From contig JAXRKN010000045.1 of the NCBI GenBank assembly GCA_038502055.1, positions 2,192,501 to 2,256,500 on the forward strand: a DNA stretch of 64,000 bases. The letters run 5' to 3'. This DNA is from Tanytarsus gracilentus (lineage: Eukaryota; Arthropoda; Insecta; Diptera; Chironomidae). Positions within the stretch are counted from its first letter, which is position 1, and each line of letters opens with the position of its first letter. A program made the position numbers and the translations under genes. This document shows, in pieces, positions 1-12,881 of this stretch. The notes below the pieces were generated by a model, which saw only the letters and a program-made list of their open reading frames with translations, made no database searches and had not been told where the DNA came from.

Positions 1-2309
1 ATGAAATCTATTTTTAAAGTCTTCATTCGAATTTGTTTATATTTTTATATATAAATTAATTCAAAATAAGTTTAATTAAAAAGTTAATTAAAGAAATCAG
101 TTTTTAAAATTTAATTTAAAATATTCAACTGAAGACATTTAATTTCGTACGTACCCATCAACTTCTGTCTGGTTTTCAATCAAATTTTCTCTTTGTCAGA
201 ATTGAAATATGAAATTTTGGCGATCAATTGAAAATTCATTAACCACAACGAATTTGCAATTAGGGCGCATAGAGCACAAATAGAAAGTAGACATTCATGC
301 CTCTCTCTCTCTCTCGATTGCACGTTGATCCTTTTGTTAAATAGACCTCTCGGCGACGATAATTAAGTGTGAAGAGCAACGAGAGAAAAATCTTTTGTGA
401 TAAATGAGGAATAAATTGACTTCACTATCGCCATCAATCCTGACACTCACAAACGCATTCATTTTCACTTTTAATGGACTATCACAAATTGATTAAATCT
501 GGAGCAGATGCAAATTGTTCATCCGAATATGCTTCATTAACGCTGATGAGGCGAAGCGTCGAGTTAAAAAACGTGTTTCGTTTCGAAAAAATTTCATCAA
601 CTTTGTTGCTGTCGAGAATCTTAATTTGCACCTTGCATGAATTAATTTCATATAAAAAACTGGCTCGAGTTAATTAAGACTTTATTGTTGAGTAAATTAA
701 TTTCTTCCTTTTAGTCATCGAGAGTGACTAATTTTTAACTTGTTTGAGGGTTGGAAAATTTTAAATTATTGAGTTAAAATGTGTGAAGAAATAAATGAAA
801 GATTCATTATTAAAAATTTCTAAAGATTCAAATCCTTAAAACAAAAATTCTTTGAATAATTTTTAGCGTATTCTTTAATATTTCTTCAATTGAATTTATT
901 TTTTTTAAAACCAAATTTCTTAATATTCCACAAAGCCTCAAAGCACGTTCCACACGTCCACCAATAAAATTTTTAACCGTTCCTCACCCGAAAAATTTTT
1001 ATGCTCAAGACACACTCATGCGGTTCAAGATAGGCCAAGAATATTTACTTATTCGATGATTGCGAAAAGGAATAAATTCAGACCACACACACGACATGAC
1101 ATGAGCGACTGCAAATAAGCTCAGAACCATAACAAAATATTGCTTTCACGTTGCTAAATTGATGATGGCGGTTGAGATTTTTTTGCTACGTGAGTGTATG
1201 CGGTGTGTGTTGGAGGGGAATCAGGAATTGAAATGTTTAAACTTTAAAAATGTTTAAGAAAAATTTTAACGGTTTTTGTTTTAAAAATTAGTATTTCTTT
1301 CTTTGTCAATTTCAACTTTAATTTTTTTCCCCTTCATTTCGCACAATTTTTTTTCCTAAATATTTTTTTGGGACACCAAGAAAGGCAGACACTGGAACAA
1401 AGAGTGAATGAGAGAGCAAAAAAGCAAGCTCAATTTGTTCTGGTTGTGAGTTTATAACTTAATCTCCAATCTCATTTCTCTTTCGGCCTCAACTAAGAAT
1501 GCAGAGTCATTTTAAAAATCAGAAGTAGCAGGAAGAAGAAAAATTTCACAAGAAATCATCGCGCATCCCTTTCGAATGTCTCTATGATGATGTTTTAATT
1601 AATCCTTTTGTTCGAGATTTTTTTTATTCTTTGGAGACAACGAAAAAGTGATTTTCTGCCCGAACATGAAACGCACAAATAATATTTCTGAAAAATCATG
1701 CCGCGGCATGAAAAACTTTTCATCTCCCTCCACTTGCGCTCACATCTGAACAAAATGTGAATTTTATGGATCATTAATGAGAATGCTAAAAGTGTTCATT
1801 TATATATTGAATGAACTGCCACACACACAAATCTCTTCTTCTTCCCACTCGCATCGAGTCGCGGCATTTATTCCTTTGATCGTTCTTCCGAGGATTTTTC
1901 TCTCTCTTTTATTAAATTCTCTTTCGCGCCTCTTTTCTTTATTTCTGATTTATTAAATGAAATCATAATTTTAAGTGATAAAAAAAAGTTGAGCAATTAA
2001 AAAAATCAAAGAGCAAAAAGAATTATTTTAGTTACAAATTGGGAAGTCGAGACCAATTTTCTGCATTAAATAGATGATTACACTGTGAAACTAATAAGTA
2101 AATTACTTTTTTTGCAAACTTAGTCAATTATGAGCATTTTTTCATTTTCATCTTCGTTCCATCACAAAAATTAATTTTACTCAAAAATAATTCAATAAAT
2201 TTAAATTCATTAAGCATCTTCGTATCAATTTTGTTTAATTAAATTAATACACAATTTCACTCGATTAAGTCTCAGATAGAACGATCACTTTATTAACCAT
2301 GAGGAGAAA
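1..2309. other. non-coding AT-rich region
   Basis: No ORF here has gene-like composition. The visible structure is simple sequence only: a CT microsatellite at about 299-315 and many A/T homopolymer runs. The region could be intergenic DNA, or intron or UTR of a gene lying outside the window; nothing in it decides between these. Confidence 0.6.
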
Positions 2310-2549
2310 ATGATCATCTTCTACACCTCACTAATCCTCGTATCGTTACACGCTCCATTGTGTGATCTCTACCGATTATCGTGCGTCAATGAGAAAGATT
2401 CCGAAATGAAAGAGGCGGCAAATTATAGACGAAAAAGAAAATTAATTGAATTTAAATTAATTAATTCAGTTGAGCTCTCTCACAATCTCATTCGCTGTCT
2501 GAAATTTCTTTTACAGTTTTATCTCCTTGTGAAGAATCAATTAAACTAA
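2310..2549 (+). CDS. doubtful small secreted ORF (79 aa)
   Basis: An ATG-started ORF of 79 codons, with A at -3 of the ATG. The first 18 or so residues are hydrophobic (MIIFYTSLILVSLHAPLC) and look like a signal peptide. They are followed by a polar stretch and a basic run, RRKRK, that could be a prohormone-convertase site. No known peptide family is recognised, and the C-terminal half reads like AT-rich random translation. It could be a small secreted peptide, the first exon of a spliced gene, or chance. It converges on the galectin gene, whose stop lies 165 bp away. Confidence 0.2.
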   Translation: MIIFYTSLILVSLHAPLCDLYRLSCVNEKDSEMKEAANYRRKRKLIEFKLINSVELSHNLIRCLKFLLQFYLLVKNQLN

Positions 2550-2643
2550 ATCGATTATGTGAAAGACTGCTAATAAGATTTTGTTGATAATTACGAAAAG
2601 AAAAATGACGCCATCGTTTCAATGACTTTTAATTTTTATCAAG

Positions 2644-2649
2644 TTTATT
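2644..2649 (-). terminator. polyadenylation signal of the galectin gene
   Basis: TTTATT on the plus strand reads AATAAA on the minus strand, about 65 bp past the galectin stop codon. The position is right for a short 3' UTR. Confidence 0.5.
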
Positions 2650-2713
2650 CGACGAAAAGATAAGAACGAAAAATTGCGATAATGTTGCACTAAAGTTTAT
2701 ATTTTTTCCACAT

Positions 2714-3673
2714 TTAAAAAAATGTTGTAAAACTCTCAAAATTGCTGCAATTTCCATCGAGCACTATGTGATCGACACTCGATACTTTTACATTCATTCC
2801 AGCATTACCAGAAAGCTCAAATCCAGTCATACTTCCAAGAAGTCTTTTAACGTCATCTCTAAATGCCATTTGAGTGATTCTCTGACCATTTGCGGCAACT
2901 TGAAACTCACTATGAGTGATGGCGATTGCAAGTTTAAAGGTTCTCTGGATGCCAAATGGATAATTTGGTGGGCTCACTGTGATTTGTTCACGCCAATTTC
3001 CATTTTCGTGTTGTGAGTTCACAATCACATTTTGACGTCCAGGATAAGCACGAAAATGGAAATGAGTTCGATGTTTATTTGGTCCATCGAAGAAATTTAT
3101 AGCAAAATCACCGCTGGAATTTCCTCTTGGCACTCCAGTGATTACGATCACATTTCCAGGATTAAATTGTTGGGGTGCAAAACTTTGGAAGACGTTCGTA
3201 TTGACAGTAGGCCATGGGTTAGGTTGAGCTGAACGTTGATTGACTTGATAAATTTCATCGACATCTTTACCGACACATATTCGTTGAATGCCCACGATTG
3301 GCACTCGATGGGCGAAAGTGCAGAAAGGTTTCTCATCGATGCTCACAAAAAACGCATTTTGATCGACAAAAATTGAGACTTTAAAGTCGCCGCCTCGCTT
3401 GACGGGATTGAGTGTGTTGAAAGGAATTAAATTTTCACGTCGTTCCTCTTGTTTCCATCCAACGCCACGGACATGAGTATTGCGCACGATTGACGTGTCA
3501 TTCGCTTGAAATCGACATGACATGTGAAATTGAATATCGCCAGCATCCGCACCTTGATTATTGCCGCTCGAAAGTTCGATGTCAATTCTCTGAGCGTTAT
3601 TATTTGCACGACCCACAACGGTGATGGTTTGGCCAACAACAACAGGAAATAAGCGACCCGTATAAGCTTGCAT
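2714..3673 (-). CDS. tandem-repeat galectin (two CRDs), 319 aa
   Basis: Single-exon gene starting at a true ATG. The protein is two galectin carbohydrate-recognition domains in tandem, roughly residues 1-150 and 165-312, with no signal peptide, as expected of galectins (beta-galactoside-binding lectins exported by a non-classical route). In CRD1 the sugar-contact block reads FHMSCRF, then an Asn, then GWKQEER: the His, Arg, Asn, Trp and Glu positions remain, but the usual NPR is replaced by SCR. In CRD2 the block reads HFHFRAYPGRQNVIVNS, then NWREQ, again keeping His, Arg, Asn, Trp and Glu. Both lobes may therefore bind glycans, possibly with shifted specificity. In insects such proteins act in haemocyte and gut immunity (family knowledge). 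It is isolated between a small doubtful ORF and a 9 kb gene-free stretch. Confidence 0.9.
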   Translation of the reverse strand: MQAYTGRLFPVVVGQTITVVGRANNNAQRIDIELSSGNNQGADAGDIQFHMSCRFQANDTSIVRNTHVRGVGWKQEERRENLIPFNTLNPVKRGGDFKVSIFVDQNAFFVSIDEKPFCTFAHRVPIVGIQRICVGKDVDEIYQVNQRSAQPNPWPTVNTNVFQSFAPQQFNPGNVIVITGVPRGNSSGDFAINFFDGPNKHRTHFHFRAYPGRQNVIVNSQHENGNWREQITVSPPNYPFGIQRTFKLAIAITHSEFQVAANGQRITQMAFRDDVKRLLGSMTGFELSGNAGMNVKVSSVDHIVLDGNCSNFESFTTFF

Positions 3674-3808
3674 TTTTATTTTGTGTTTAAGGTTGAAAAG
3701 CTGAAAAATTACTAAGTGAACTTGTGGAAAGAGAAAATCAATTTAAACTCTCTGTTTTAAAATGATAAGAAATTATCAAAATTGATTGTGGCTTATCTTT
3801 TTTCCTCA

Positions 3809-3816
3809 CTTTTATA
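3809..3816 (-). promoter_or_regulatory. TATA box of the galectin gene
   Basis: TATAAAAG on the minus strand lies 136 bp upstream of the galectin ATG. A weak initiator-like TCAATT follows about 33 bp downstream, with A+1 near 3783. A GATA-type site (AGATAAG, minus strand, near 3793-3799) lies between the two. This is a plausible core promoter with no intron in the 5' UTR. Confidence 0.5.
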
Positions 3817-3849
3817 CACTTCCAAAAAAATAATAAAATCTGATTCTCT

Positions 3850-6800
3850 TAAAACATGCATTTTCATACACAAACAAAAGCAAGTTTGTACATTAAATGA
3901 GAATTTATGTTTGAGGGAAATTTGTTAGTGCAACAAGCTTTAAACACATTTACAGTGAATTGTCACCAACTCTACTAAACGATCAGAGTAAAAAAGAGGG
4001 GAAAATTTTTTAAATTTTTTTTATTCGGAAATGAATCATCAAGTGTTTTACTAGTAATAAAGTAATATCAATTTATCACTAAAAATTTCAATCAACTAAT
4101 TCCAAACTAATATTAAAAAAAATCGTTAAAACAAAATTTTTTTAACTTGCCAAAAAAATATTTAAAAACTTAATCTGCAAGCCAAATTAATCACACTCTA
4201 TTAATACATCACTAATTGACTCATTTTTTAAGCATCGCGTTTTCCATTTGACTGCCATTCCACCGCAACTGCATAATATTTGTGTGCACATTCACTTCGT
4301 CCTCCATTTGCGTCTGGCAGCGAAACATCAATCGCACTCACACATCATATACGTAAACGCTTGGTGCAAAAGAGTCTCTTGTGTCACATTCAATTAAATA
4401 TATTTTATTTTTATAATTATGTCGCTAATGCTGCTCGCATACTGCACCCAAACACACTCACTTGGCTCCGCATTGATAATATTTTCATTAAAATTTTGCA
4501 CAACATGTGTTTTGACACACAAACGATTAACGTAATTAGATGGAAATCCCGTTTAAAATATTTCAGCAGCACCATAAACACATAGTAGATGAGTAGAGGG
4601 GAAAAAATGCACGAGAAAGCACGAAAATTAGAGGCAAATCATGTCTAATTAATTCAAACTCTTCTTCACTCTCCGATGCAATCGTACAACATTTGTTATT
4701 ACTTTAATTAGCGTTTCTAAGTTTTTATATTTTCTCGAGATTTTATCTTTTTCCTGTAGAAACAAAAACATAAAGGACAAAAAAATTGAGGGCTCTCAGC
4801 TAAATTATAGGGAAATAAGAGTCGCGAGAGGAAATGAAAATTTTTGCATCTAGACAAGCGTATTATGAGATGCATCGATGCTAATGAATTTAAATACTCG
4901 TTAATTAAGAAAAAGTTTGTTATTTAAAAATAAATTAAATTCTTAAATTGTGTTTACTAAATTATTTTTTTATTCTTGCTAATTTAAGAGTAACAAAATA
5001 AATTACTTCATTGCTACCTCACATTCGAGCCAACCTTATGGGCATCCAAAAAGTTCAATTAATCAATCTCGCACATAGACCCAAAGCAACTACCATCATA
5101 ATCTATCTCTCGCAAAAAAAAAGAATCTCGCAATTTGTATCGGAGCATGAATGAGTTGCTGTTCATCTTCATTTATTATTCATCCATATGAATCACATGG
5201 TGCTGCCGCTGCTGTTACGGAGCTATACAGTCTTCACTAATTAATCATATGTTGTTTTACGATCGTTTAATAACTTTTACACATGTTTTATTGCATTTAA
5301 ATATTAACATTCATCGCAATTGTTAATCGGTTTCAATCAAAGTCGCCGCGCTTGGGTTTTTTATTGCCCTGCGATATGTGTGGAGATTTCTTATATTCAC
5401 CTCATCTCTTCTTTCTGTCGATCAATGCTGTAAAAATGTTCATGAGAGAATTTTGAGATGATTTTGTATAAAGATGGAACGGGTTTGAAAATGGACCAAA
5501 ATTGCAACACAATGGAAAATGAAACAAGAAAAAATGGTTTTATAATTAAAGTGAAACATGTGGAAAATGAAACACTTCATGAATTAACTCAAAATTCTCC
5601 ACAACGCTATTCACGTTGCCGTAGTGAGAGAAGTGAAGGTGAAGATGAGGCAGCAAAACAGAAATCAGAGGCTAATTCACTTTAAAAAGAAGTATTAACT
5701 TTTATTGCCTAATTGATTGCTCATAAATGAGCAGAAAGCGCATTTGTGTATGAAAGATGAAAATTAAGAAGATTTATTAAGTGGGATTGAAGTTGAATGT
5801 TCTATTACCGGTTTTCTTCTGCTGCCGATAGAGAGGTGTGAATTTTTCTGTTCCTTTTCGATGCATTTTGATCTCCAAACGTCGGCACATCTCATTGAAA
5901 TGACCTCTGCCGTTAAGTAAAAAATCAAATATTGAAATTAGCTTCTTGTCTTATGCCGATCACCAATTTGTCCGGTTCCTGTTTACACACCACATTTTTT
6001 CATTTCCTACACAGCTAACGAGTTGAATTTATTTTAAAAAGACTTTTGCCGCACACGCACGGAATGGTGAGGTCTCTCATTAGCCCACCTACGAAATATT
6101 TCTCGAAAAATTGTTAAACAATGGAAGTGATTATTAAGTTTAGATTGCTCATTAACACCAGCGTGCCTTCAAGTAGTCCAACCACAATGCAGTTTGTTTT
6201 ATTTAAATTTTTTTTTATAAAAAAATATTTAAAAAAAATCAAATTTATATCGAAAATACTTTTTTGAAATAATTAAGGAATCGAACCCTATTTTTGTTTA
6301 AAAAAATTTACTCCAACTTTTTAGGATTTTCTTTGTGACAAAATTATTTTCATCTAAACTCGACGACGAGAATTTCTAATGTTTCTAACCACAATACTTC
6401 CAAAACGCATCCTTCACGACCCATTAGACCCCTCAACGTTATTTTTATTTTCGGTTATGCAGTGGAAAAATCTGCGGCTTTTTAACAGGAATCCACTTAG
6501 TGTGGTTTTTTGCACATAGACGCAAACGAAAAAAAATCCTCGTTTTGTTTTTACATCAGAGTACATACAAGGCAGTGATTATAAGCTGAGAAAGAGACTG
6601 AAACAACAACAACGATTGAATGGGGCAATTATGAAAAGATCAAAAGCACTTTTGCCGACCAACACCGTGGAATGGTTTTATAATTTATGGAAATTTCATG
6701 CGTTGTGTATGATGTAGGTATTTTTTTCTCTCTTTTTCTTGCAGCTCTTCAAAGAGATATGAAGGAGAAGAATATGGACAAATTAACTTTTTTTTATTGA

Positions 6801-9800
6801 CAATTAAATTGCCTTTCGATTGTCATTTTAATTTAGCTCTTTTTCTATGGGTTGGATTTTGACAGAAAATTGGCGTGCAATTCGCAAAAATTATATGATG
6901 TGTGATTGTGAAATGTCGCAGATGATGGCAATAATTGTGGGGTGAGGTAACGTGTCGGATTATACATTGTGGTTTTGATAGGTAAGGTCAATTTATTGTG
7001 GTTAAAGTTTACAAAATGGAAATTGAAATTATTTCATCAAGACTGAGCCAAAGATTTACGTTTTATCAACCCTCAAGTGTAAAGCCTTCACTCACTTTAA
7101 CTACCTTCAACGCACCGCCATCAATTCCATCATCTTCACCCCCTTTTTGCACTTAAGCGCAATCATCATCATCACCGTCAAATACCGTGATGCAAAAGTA
7201 CTTAATGATAACCCTTCAGAAACGTTAAAATAGCCCTTTGGCGGCTCACTTTGTAATTTCTTCCTTCTTGCTCTTTCGATATATTAAAAAGTTTTTTGTG
7301 GCTCCGCCCGGCGCCTCACTGCATTATTAATCTTCCATGGCCACCCAATTAGAGAATGCATACGTGCAGAGAGAAATATTTTCTTCGTCCTCACTGGAAG
7401 AAAAAAATGCTCAATTTATGCAACTCAAATTCGCTTTAAATGACAAAATTAATAGTCGAACATTTGTCAAAAAAAATTCAAGCTGCGAAGCTAAAGAAAA
7501 AAATTATAAATGTGTCGCTAATTTAGCAGAATTCCCATCCAGAAAGAGAAGCTACTTAATTTAATCATGTGTGGATGATATTTTCGAAAGATTTTCATGT
7601 GCTCATCGCAAACGGCGCCAGAGAAATGAATTGATAGAAATTTATATCGAAATCAGGATTCTTGTGGGAGAGTTAAAATTTTCTTAATTGGTAATTTTAA
7701 ATTTAAAAAGTTGTTTTATTTATTTTTTTAGAAAATTTAAAATTTATGACGTTTAAAATATAAAAATGCCGTTTAATTTTAATTTTTTAAAATATATTTC
7801 TTAAAAAAGTAAAATTTCTTGAAGTGAAACTGAAATAAACTCAAACCCCTGCAAGTAAATTGCAAAATGTCAAATAAAAGTGGATCATTTCGCTCTCACT
7901 CATCTCCAATATAATGATTTAATTTTTAAACAGCTTAAAAAAGTGAGATGAGTCAATCAAGTGACTTTAATTTTCTCTTACGTCCTTTAGTCATTCACAA
8001 AACTAAAAACCAATTTTAGTGCGAGGTTTGTAATGAGAAGAAAATTGAGGCATATGCGGGAAGTTAATGTAAATTTGTCTTTAATTTATCTTCTCACCTT
8101 CGTTAATTTCCTCTCTCCGTGAGAGAATCATTATTTGAATATTAAGCTTTAATGTGTCGTCATTTATTGAGGTTGCGTAATAATTGAAGAAGTTTTTAGA
8201 GAGGAAATTAGAGTTTTAGAAATTTAAATTGGGGAGGCAAGAAAATGAAAAATTGGATAATCGATTTTTATGAGTTTATTAAGAAAAAATGAGTGGCGTT
8301 AGATTAAAATTAAACAATTTTTTCAGTACTCAAATTTTTGTGTGGTCAGAGATCAAAAAAATTTAATGATTAGAAAATTTTAAATTAAAAAAACCGTTAA
8401 TTTTTTTAAATATATTTTACGAATTTTATTCAACGTCATCTCGCACATCCTTTCAACCTTTTTATGAAAAATTACTCCTTTTCATCTGACTAAAGGCGTC
8501 CAACTGTTATCATTTAATTAATACGTGTATACTCATCATCATCATGAACGCATTTATTGGACCACCGAGCGGCGCTCATTTATTTCCCAACAAAAAAAAA
8601 GTTTCCTCTCATCTATTGGAGGATGAAACAAATTTGGTTTAAAATGCGTGAAATAAGAAATTATTAAGAGATAATAATGCGGTGAACTCGTATGATTATT
8701 CAAATGCGAGATGAAAAATTATTTTTTTTGGAAATTGTGAGAAAAAAAACTGAGAATTTATAACATCATCATATGCTGTTCAATGTGCGGGTTAAAAAAT
8801 TATTAAAGTGATGATATGAATTAGATGAGAGGCATGTGTCGTATGTTGCGCGTCTCTCGGGGTTAATTGTTGTTTATATTCGAATTCGACCACCCTGTGA
8901 TTTGGTTTGGAATTAAACATAATGAAAAAATAAAATTTGGATATTGGGTTAGAGAGATTGTGTTCGAAATTTACGTTACATTTTAAAAATTTTAAAGTAA
9001 ACAAAATTAAATAGAATGCAGTCCTAAATTAATTTTTTTAAACTTATATCAATCTAGGACTATTTTATTTAGTCAAATCTTAATGAAGAAAAATGTGTCA
9101 TAAATTTATAAATTTTATTTCCATGAATCATACACATAGCCTTTATCTACGTTAATCCCCTTTTTATAATACTTTAATGTTATATAATTGAACAATCGAT
9201 ATATGTCGATAAATTTAATTGGAACGAAACATCTCAAATTTTTCATCGAGTCTAATGAGATTTTTTCAAAAATAAATCAAGCATGAGCTCGGAGATTTGT
9301 TGATTAGGATTTTTTTCTCGTTAGACGTATTGAACTTTGAATGTATCGGCAGAAAAATACACTGCATGTGTAAAAAATATTAAATTACTTTTTAGATTGT
9401 TGAATAAAAATAAATTCCTGAAAATATCGATTAGCGAAATTGAAGACATGCTTAAATAAAATTATTTTAAAAAATGTGAAAACATTTAGAACAATTAAAA
9501 TTTTAAATCAAACCTAATAAACTCACCCTGACCAAATAAAAAATAGCAACAAAAATTTCTTCATTAAATTATTTTCCATCCAATAAATTAAATTCGCCAC
9601 AGAGCTCAAAGTTACTTTGTGTTAGACAATAAAACTGAGAGGGTGATAAAATGTGAATGAATGTGATTTTCCGTCATCGCCCCTCAATAACAAAATGATA
9701 CCAAGTAGTTACATAATACATGCTGAATGAGGGAGAAAGACAAGAATTTCTCAAAAGAAAAACAATTTTTCAAAGTTTGACTTTCTCATGGTGAAAATTT

Positions 9801-12760
9801 TCTTTCATTGTGCTCGAAGTCACCCTCCGTCATTCGTCAGTGTTTACACAAAACCGAGAGAATAATGGCAAACATATTTGTCACATGATTTAACATTATT
9901 GGATATTCATTTTTTCTCTTTCACGTCGACAATAAAGCATCGGAAGTTAATCGAAATTATTTTTGTGTGAATGTGTTGAAAGGCAATTTAGCTTCCTGAT
10001 CGTAAAAATTTTCCTCATTTTTTGAGAAAGCCACACAAGTTTGAGTCATGTGCACATAAATCATTTAGCACTGAGCACACACAAAATTTATCACTTTCCA
10101 AAGAATGTCCAATCGCTCCGCTGGGACCTCTAAGTCTGGTGAGTTCACATATAGGAATTTATCTCCAATGTCACAAGAATTTTGAGATGGAGGTGTTAAA
10201 AACATGAAATCTAAGAAGAGGTACAGTGAAACCAGAAACGATGGAGGGAGGTCTTGAGAACGTTTTTGCAGCTAAATTGTTGAGAGTCAAATTTCCATTT
10301 AGTGGACGTTTAAAAAACTGTTCACATTTCAAAATAAATTTATGCAGTATAAAAATTATTGAAATAATTCCAAATTGAAAATGTCACATTTAATGTTTCC
10401 CCATAGATCAAAACTCATTCTATCTCGCATTAGTCTAATTGACATCTTGTAATCTTAATTAACTGTGACCGAAATCGAAAATTGAATATGGTCATATGTA
10501 TCGATAAGACCTTCATGTGTCTGCTCATAAATCATCCATTCGATCTATTCGACATGCGAGCTTTAATTTACATAAATTGAGAAGACATTTTTTTTGTTGT
10601 TATCGCATCGGACGAGGAAGAATTTCTCATTAAAATTCATAATTATTCGGCCCACATATGTCGATGATCATATTTAAATTGAGGCATCGCCATTAGTAAA
10701 AAAGAACTCATTAATTCAACATTTATCATAATAATTGTCATTACACAAATTAAGTGAATTAATGTTTCACTTTGAGTCTAATGGAGCGAATGAGAACGTT
10801 CGACCGAGCCTAGGCGGGCATTTTCTTCTTCGTCCACTGATGATGGCAATGAGGATTGAAACGTTGTGCGGCATTAAATAAATTAATGAATGAGGAGGCA
10901 ATGATGAACGAGAGTGGACCACCGCAGATGAAACAAACAGCGAGCAAGAGAGAAGCGAACCAATAATAAAGCAAAAAAAAGGGTTTTAGAATTCACGATT
11001 AGACCCCACAATGACTCCAACAATGGCGATTTGTTCTGGTTTATTTTCGGGGCCCATTTCCAACATATTAATTAAGTTTACATCGGAAACGTGTTCCGAG
11101 TTCATTCTTTTTCTTTATTACCACTCCACTAATGATATAGAAATTAAAATGAAAAATAATTCCTCATTTAATTTCAAACTTGAAATGGTTATTAATTTAA
11201 TAGTCATGGAGAAGAAATTGTTGACTATTAAGGGATATGCAAGAAAAAACACCTTTCATGAGGATTAAAAAATTTAATATTTGTTATTAGAGTTTTAAAT
11301 AAATTAGAAACATTTGTTTTTCCTAAACTTTGAATCTATATTTAATCAAATTTTGAGATCAAAAATGAAATTGCATGTGAAGACATGCCATGACACGTCC
11401 TCATCGCCACAGAACTCTCATTGTAATTTCTCTGCACTTTTGCCAGCAAATAATTTAAACTCATCCGAGAATCATGACACGGTTCTTATATTTGAGTTTC
11501 ACGATTGTTCAAAAGGCAATAAAAACAGCAGAAAACGAAGTCTCGAAGCTAATAATAATTCTCGAGCAACAAATAACAAACAAAGTAAAAGAAGAAGAAG
11601 CCGAACACCCCACAATGTATATTCACGATAATTTTTCATGTATTTATTCAGCAATTTATTATGGCAAAGTTTTTTTTGTGATTTTTTTTCGCTGTGATCA
11701 TTAAAAAAAGTGATGGGTGAGCGAGATGCGAGAAAATGAAGTTATTGTTGTTTGTTATTTTTATGGCCACGACATGAAGTTTTATTTGCAGAGCGCAATT
11801 GCAGTTTAAATGGAAAATGGCGAAATTTGTGTAAATAAATTGCACTCGGACACGCTTCAAATGTAATTTTATTTCATTTTCGTTATGGTTTTTAGCGCAA
11901 AATGAAGAAATTATTGATTGTTGGAGGGATTTATTAGTCGCTGTCGTCGACTTCGTGGCTTATGATTGCGAGCAATTTTTATGTGTGTGGCGTGGCTGGC
12001 TGGATAGAATGGAAGCTCGTATTTGCGTCATGGCACAAAATATTTAATCCATAAAATTCATTTGCATGAAAATTGTATTAATGTCGATTAGAAAAATTTC
12101 ATGAAAAAATTAATGTTTGTATTTTTCTTTAAATTTAATTTCAATAAGAGCTTTTTTATTTTTTTAATAAATTCAAATTTTTTTAATGTCTTTTGTATTG
12201 GATATAAAATTAAAAAATGAATTAAATTTTTAAGCCAAAAAAATTAAATTTTTAAACTTTTTTATGCTTAAATCCAAAAAGGGTTATTTAAATTTTTAAA
12301 ATACCAATTTTTACACCCAAAATAAATTTATTGATTAGTAACAACCTTAAAACTTATTAAAAAATCTGTTTTTAACCATATTATCGATGGCATCGGAACA
12401 AAAAAATCCAAACAAATTAAACTTCTTGAATACTCAATATTTGATATTTTACTCCTTTAAAGATTTAAAGAGGGGAAATTTGAGTTAGATTAATATTTAG
12501 GGTTTAATCTTTGGATATAAATTAACCTCAACTTTTAATCTAACTCTAAAAAATAAAATAATCCTTGAATTAATCCACGGATTTACTCATTTAAAAGTAT
12601 TTTGCAAATCGAATATTAAAAATCATAGAAAACTTAATAAATTATTCAAAAAATTTGTGTCCTTGAAAAAAGTCGCGCAAATTCAAAAATCTATATTTAA
12701 TTTATTTTTGCAACACTGAAACAAAAACATGAAAAATATTTTCTTTAAATACAAAATGCT
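3850..12760. other. gene desert, about 9 kb
   Basis: No conserved protein domain or splice-linked ORF chain is visible on either strand. Short ATG ORFs at 5458-5685, 7337-7564 and 11314-11631 are unremarkable in composition and lack neighbouring exon candidates. The DNA is AT-rich with many homopolymers. A possible diverged copy of the dispersed repeat found in the Dync2h1 introns lies near 12500-12590. The region may carry enhancers or unrecognised non-coding RNA, but I cannot support any specific element. Confidence 0.5.
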
Positions 12761-12770
12761 TTTATTTAAA

Positions 12771-12776
12771 TTACTT
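12771..12776 (-). terminator. polyadenylation signal of Cap-D3
   Basis: AATAAA on the minus strand, about 105 bp past the Cap-D3 stop codon. Confidence 0.45.
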
Positions 12777-12881
12777 TGACATCATTTGTCCATTAAAAAA
12801 ATTAAAATGCAACACGGTTAAGATATTTTCTAATTTACATTTTTGTCCTTGCACAACGCATTTCGTTGTTCATGTTTTAAT

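Noticed and set aside
6270..6295. tRNA T-arm-like word (GGGTTCGATTCC on the minus strand)
   Set aside because: A five-pair stem and seven-base loop can be drawn, but the upstream sequence gives no D-arm, anticodon arm or matching acceptor stem.
5458..7564. Two 75-codon ATG ORFs (5458-5685 and 7337-7564)
   Set aside because: No domain, signal peptide or splice context; lengths are expected by chance in 9 kb of non-coding DNA.
11314..11704. Two overlapping plus-strand ORFs with a basic KRRRSR tail
   Set aside because: Composition is random, the frames overlap, and no conserved motif or flanking exon is visible.
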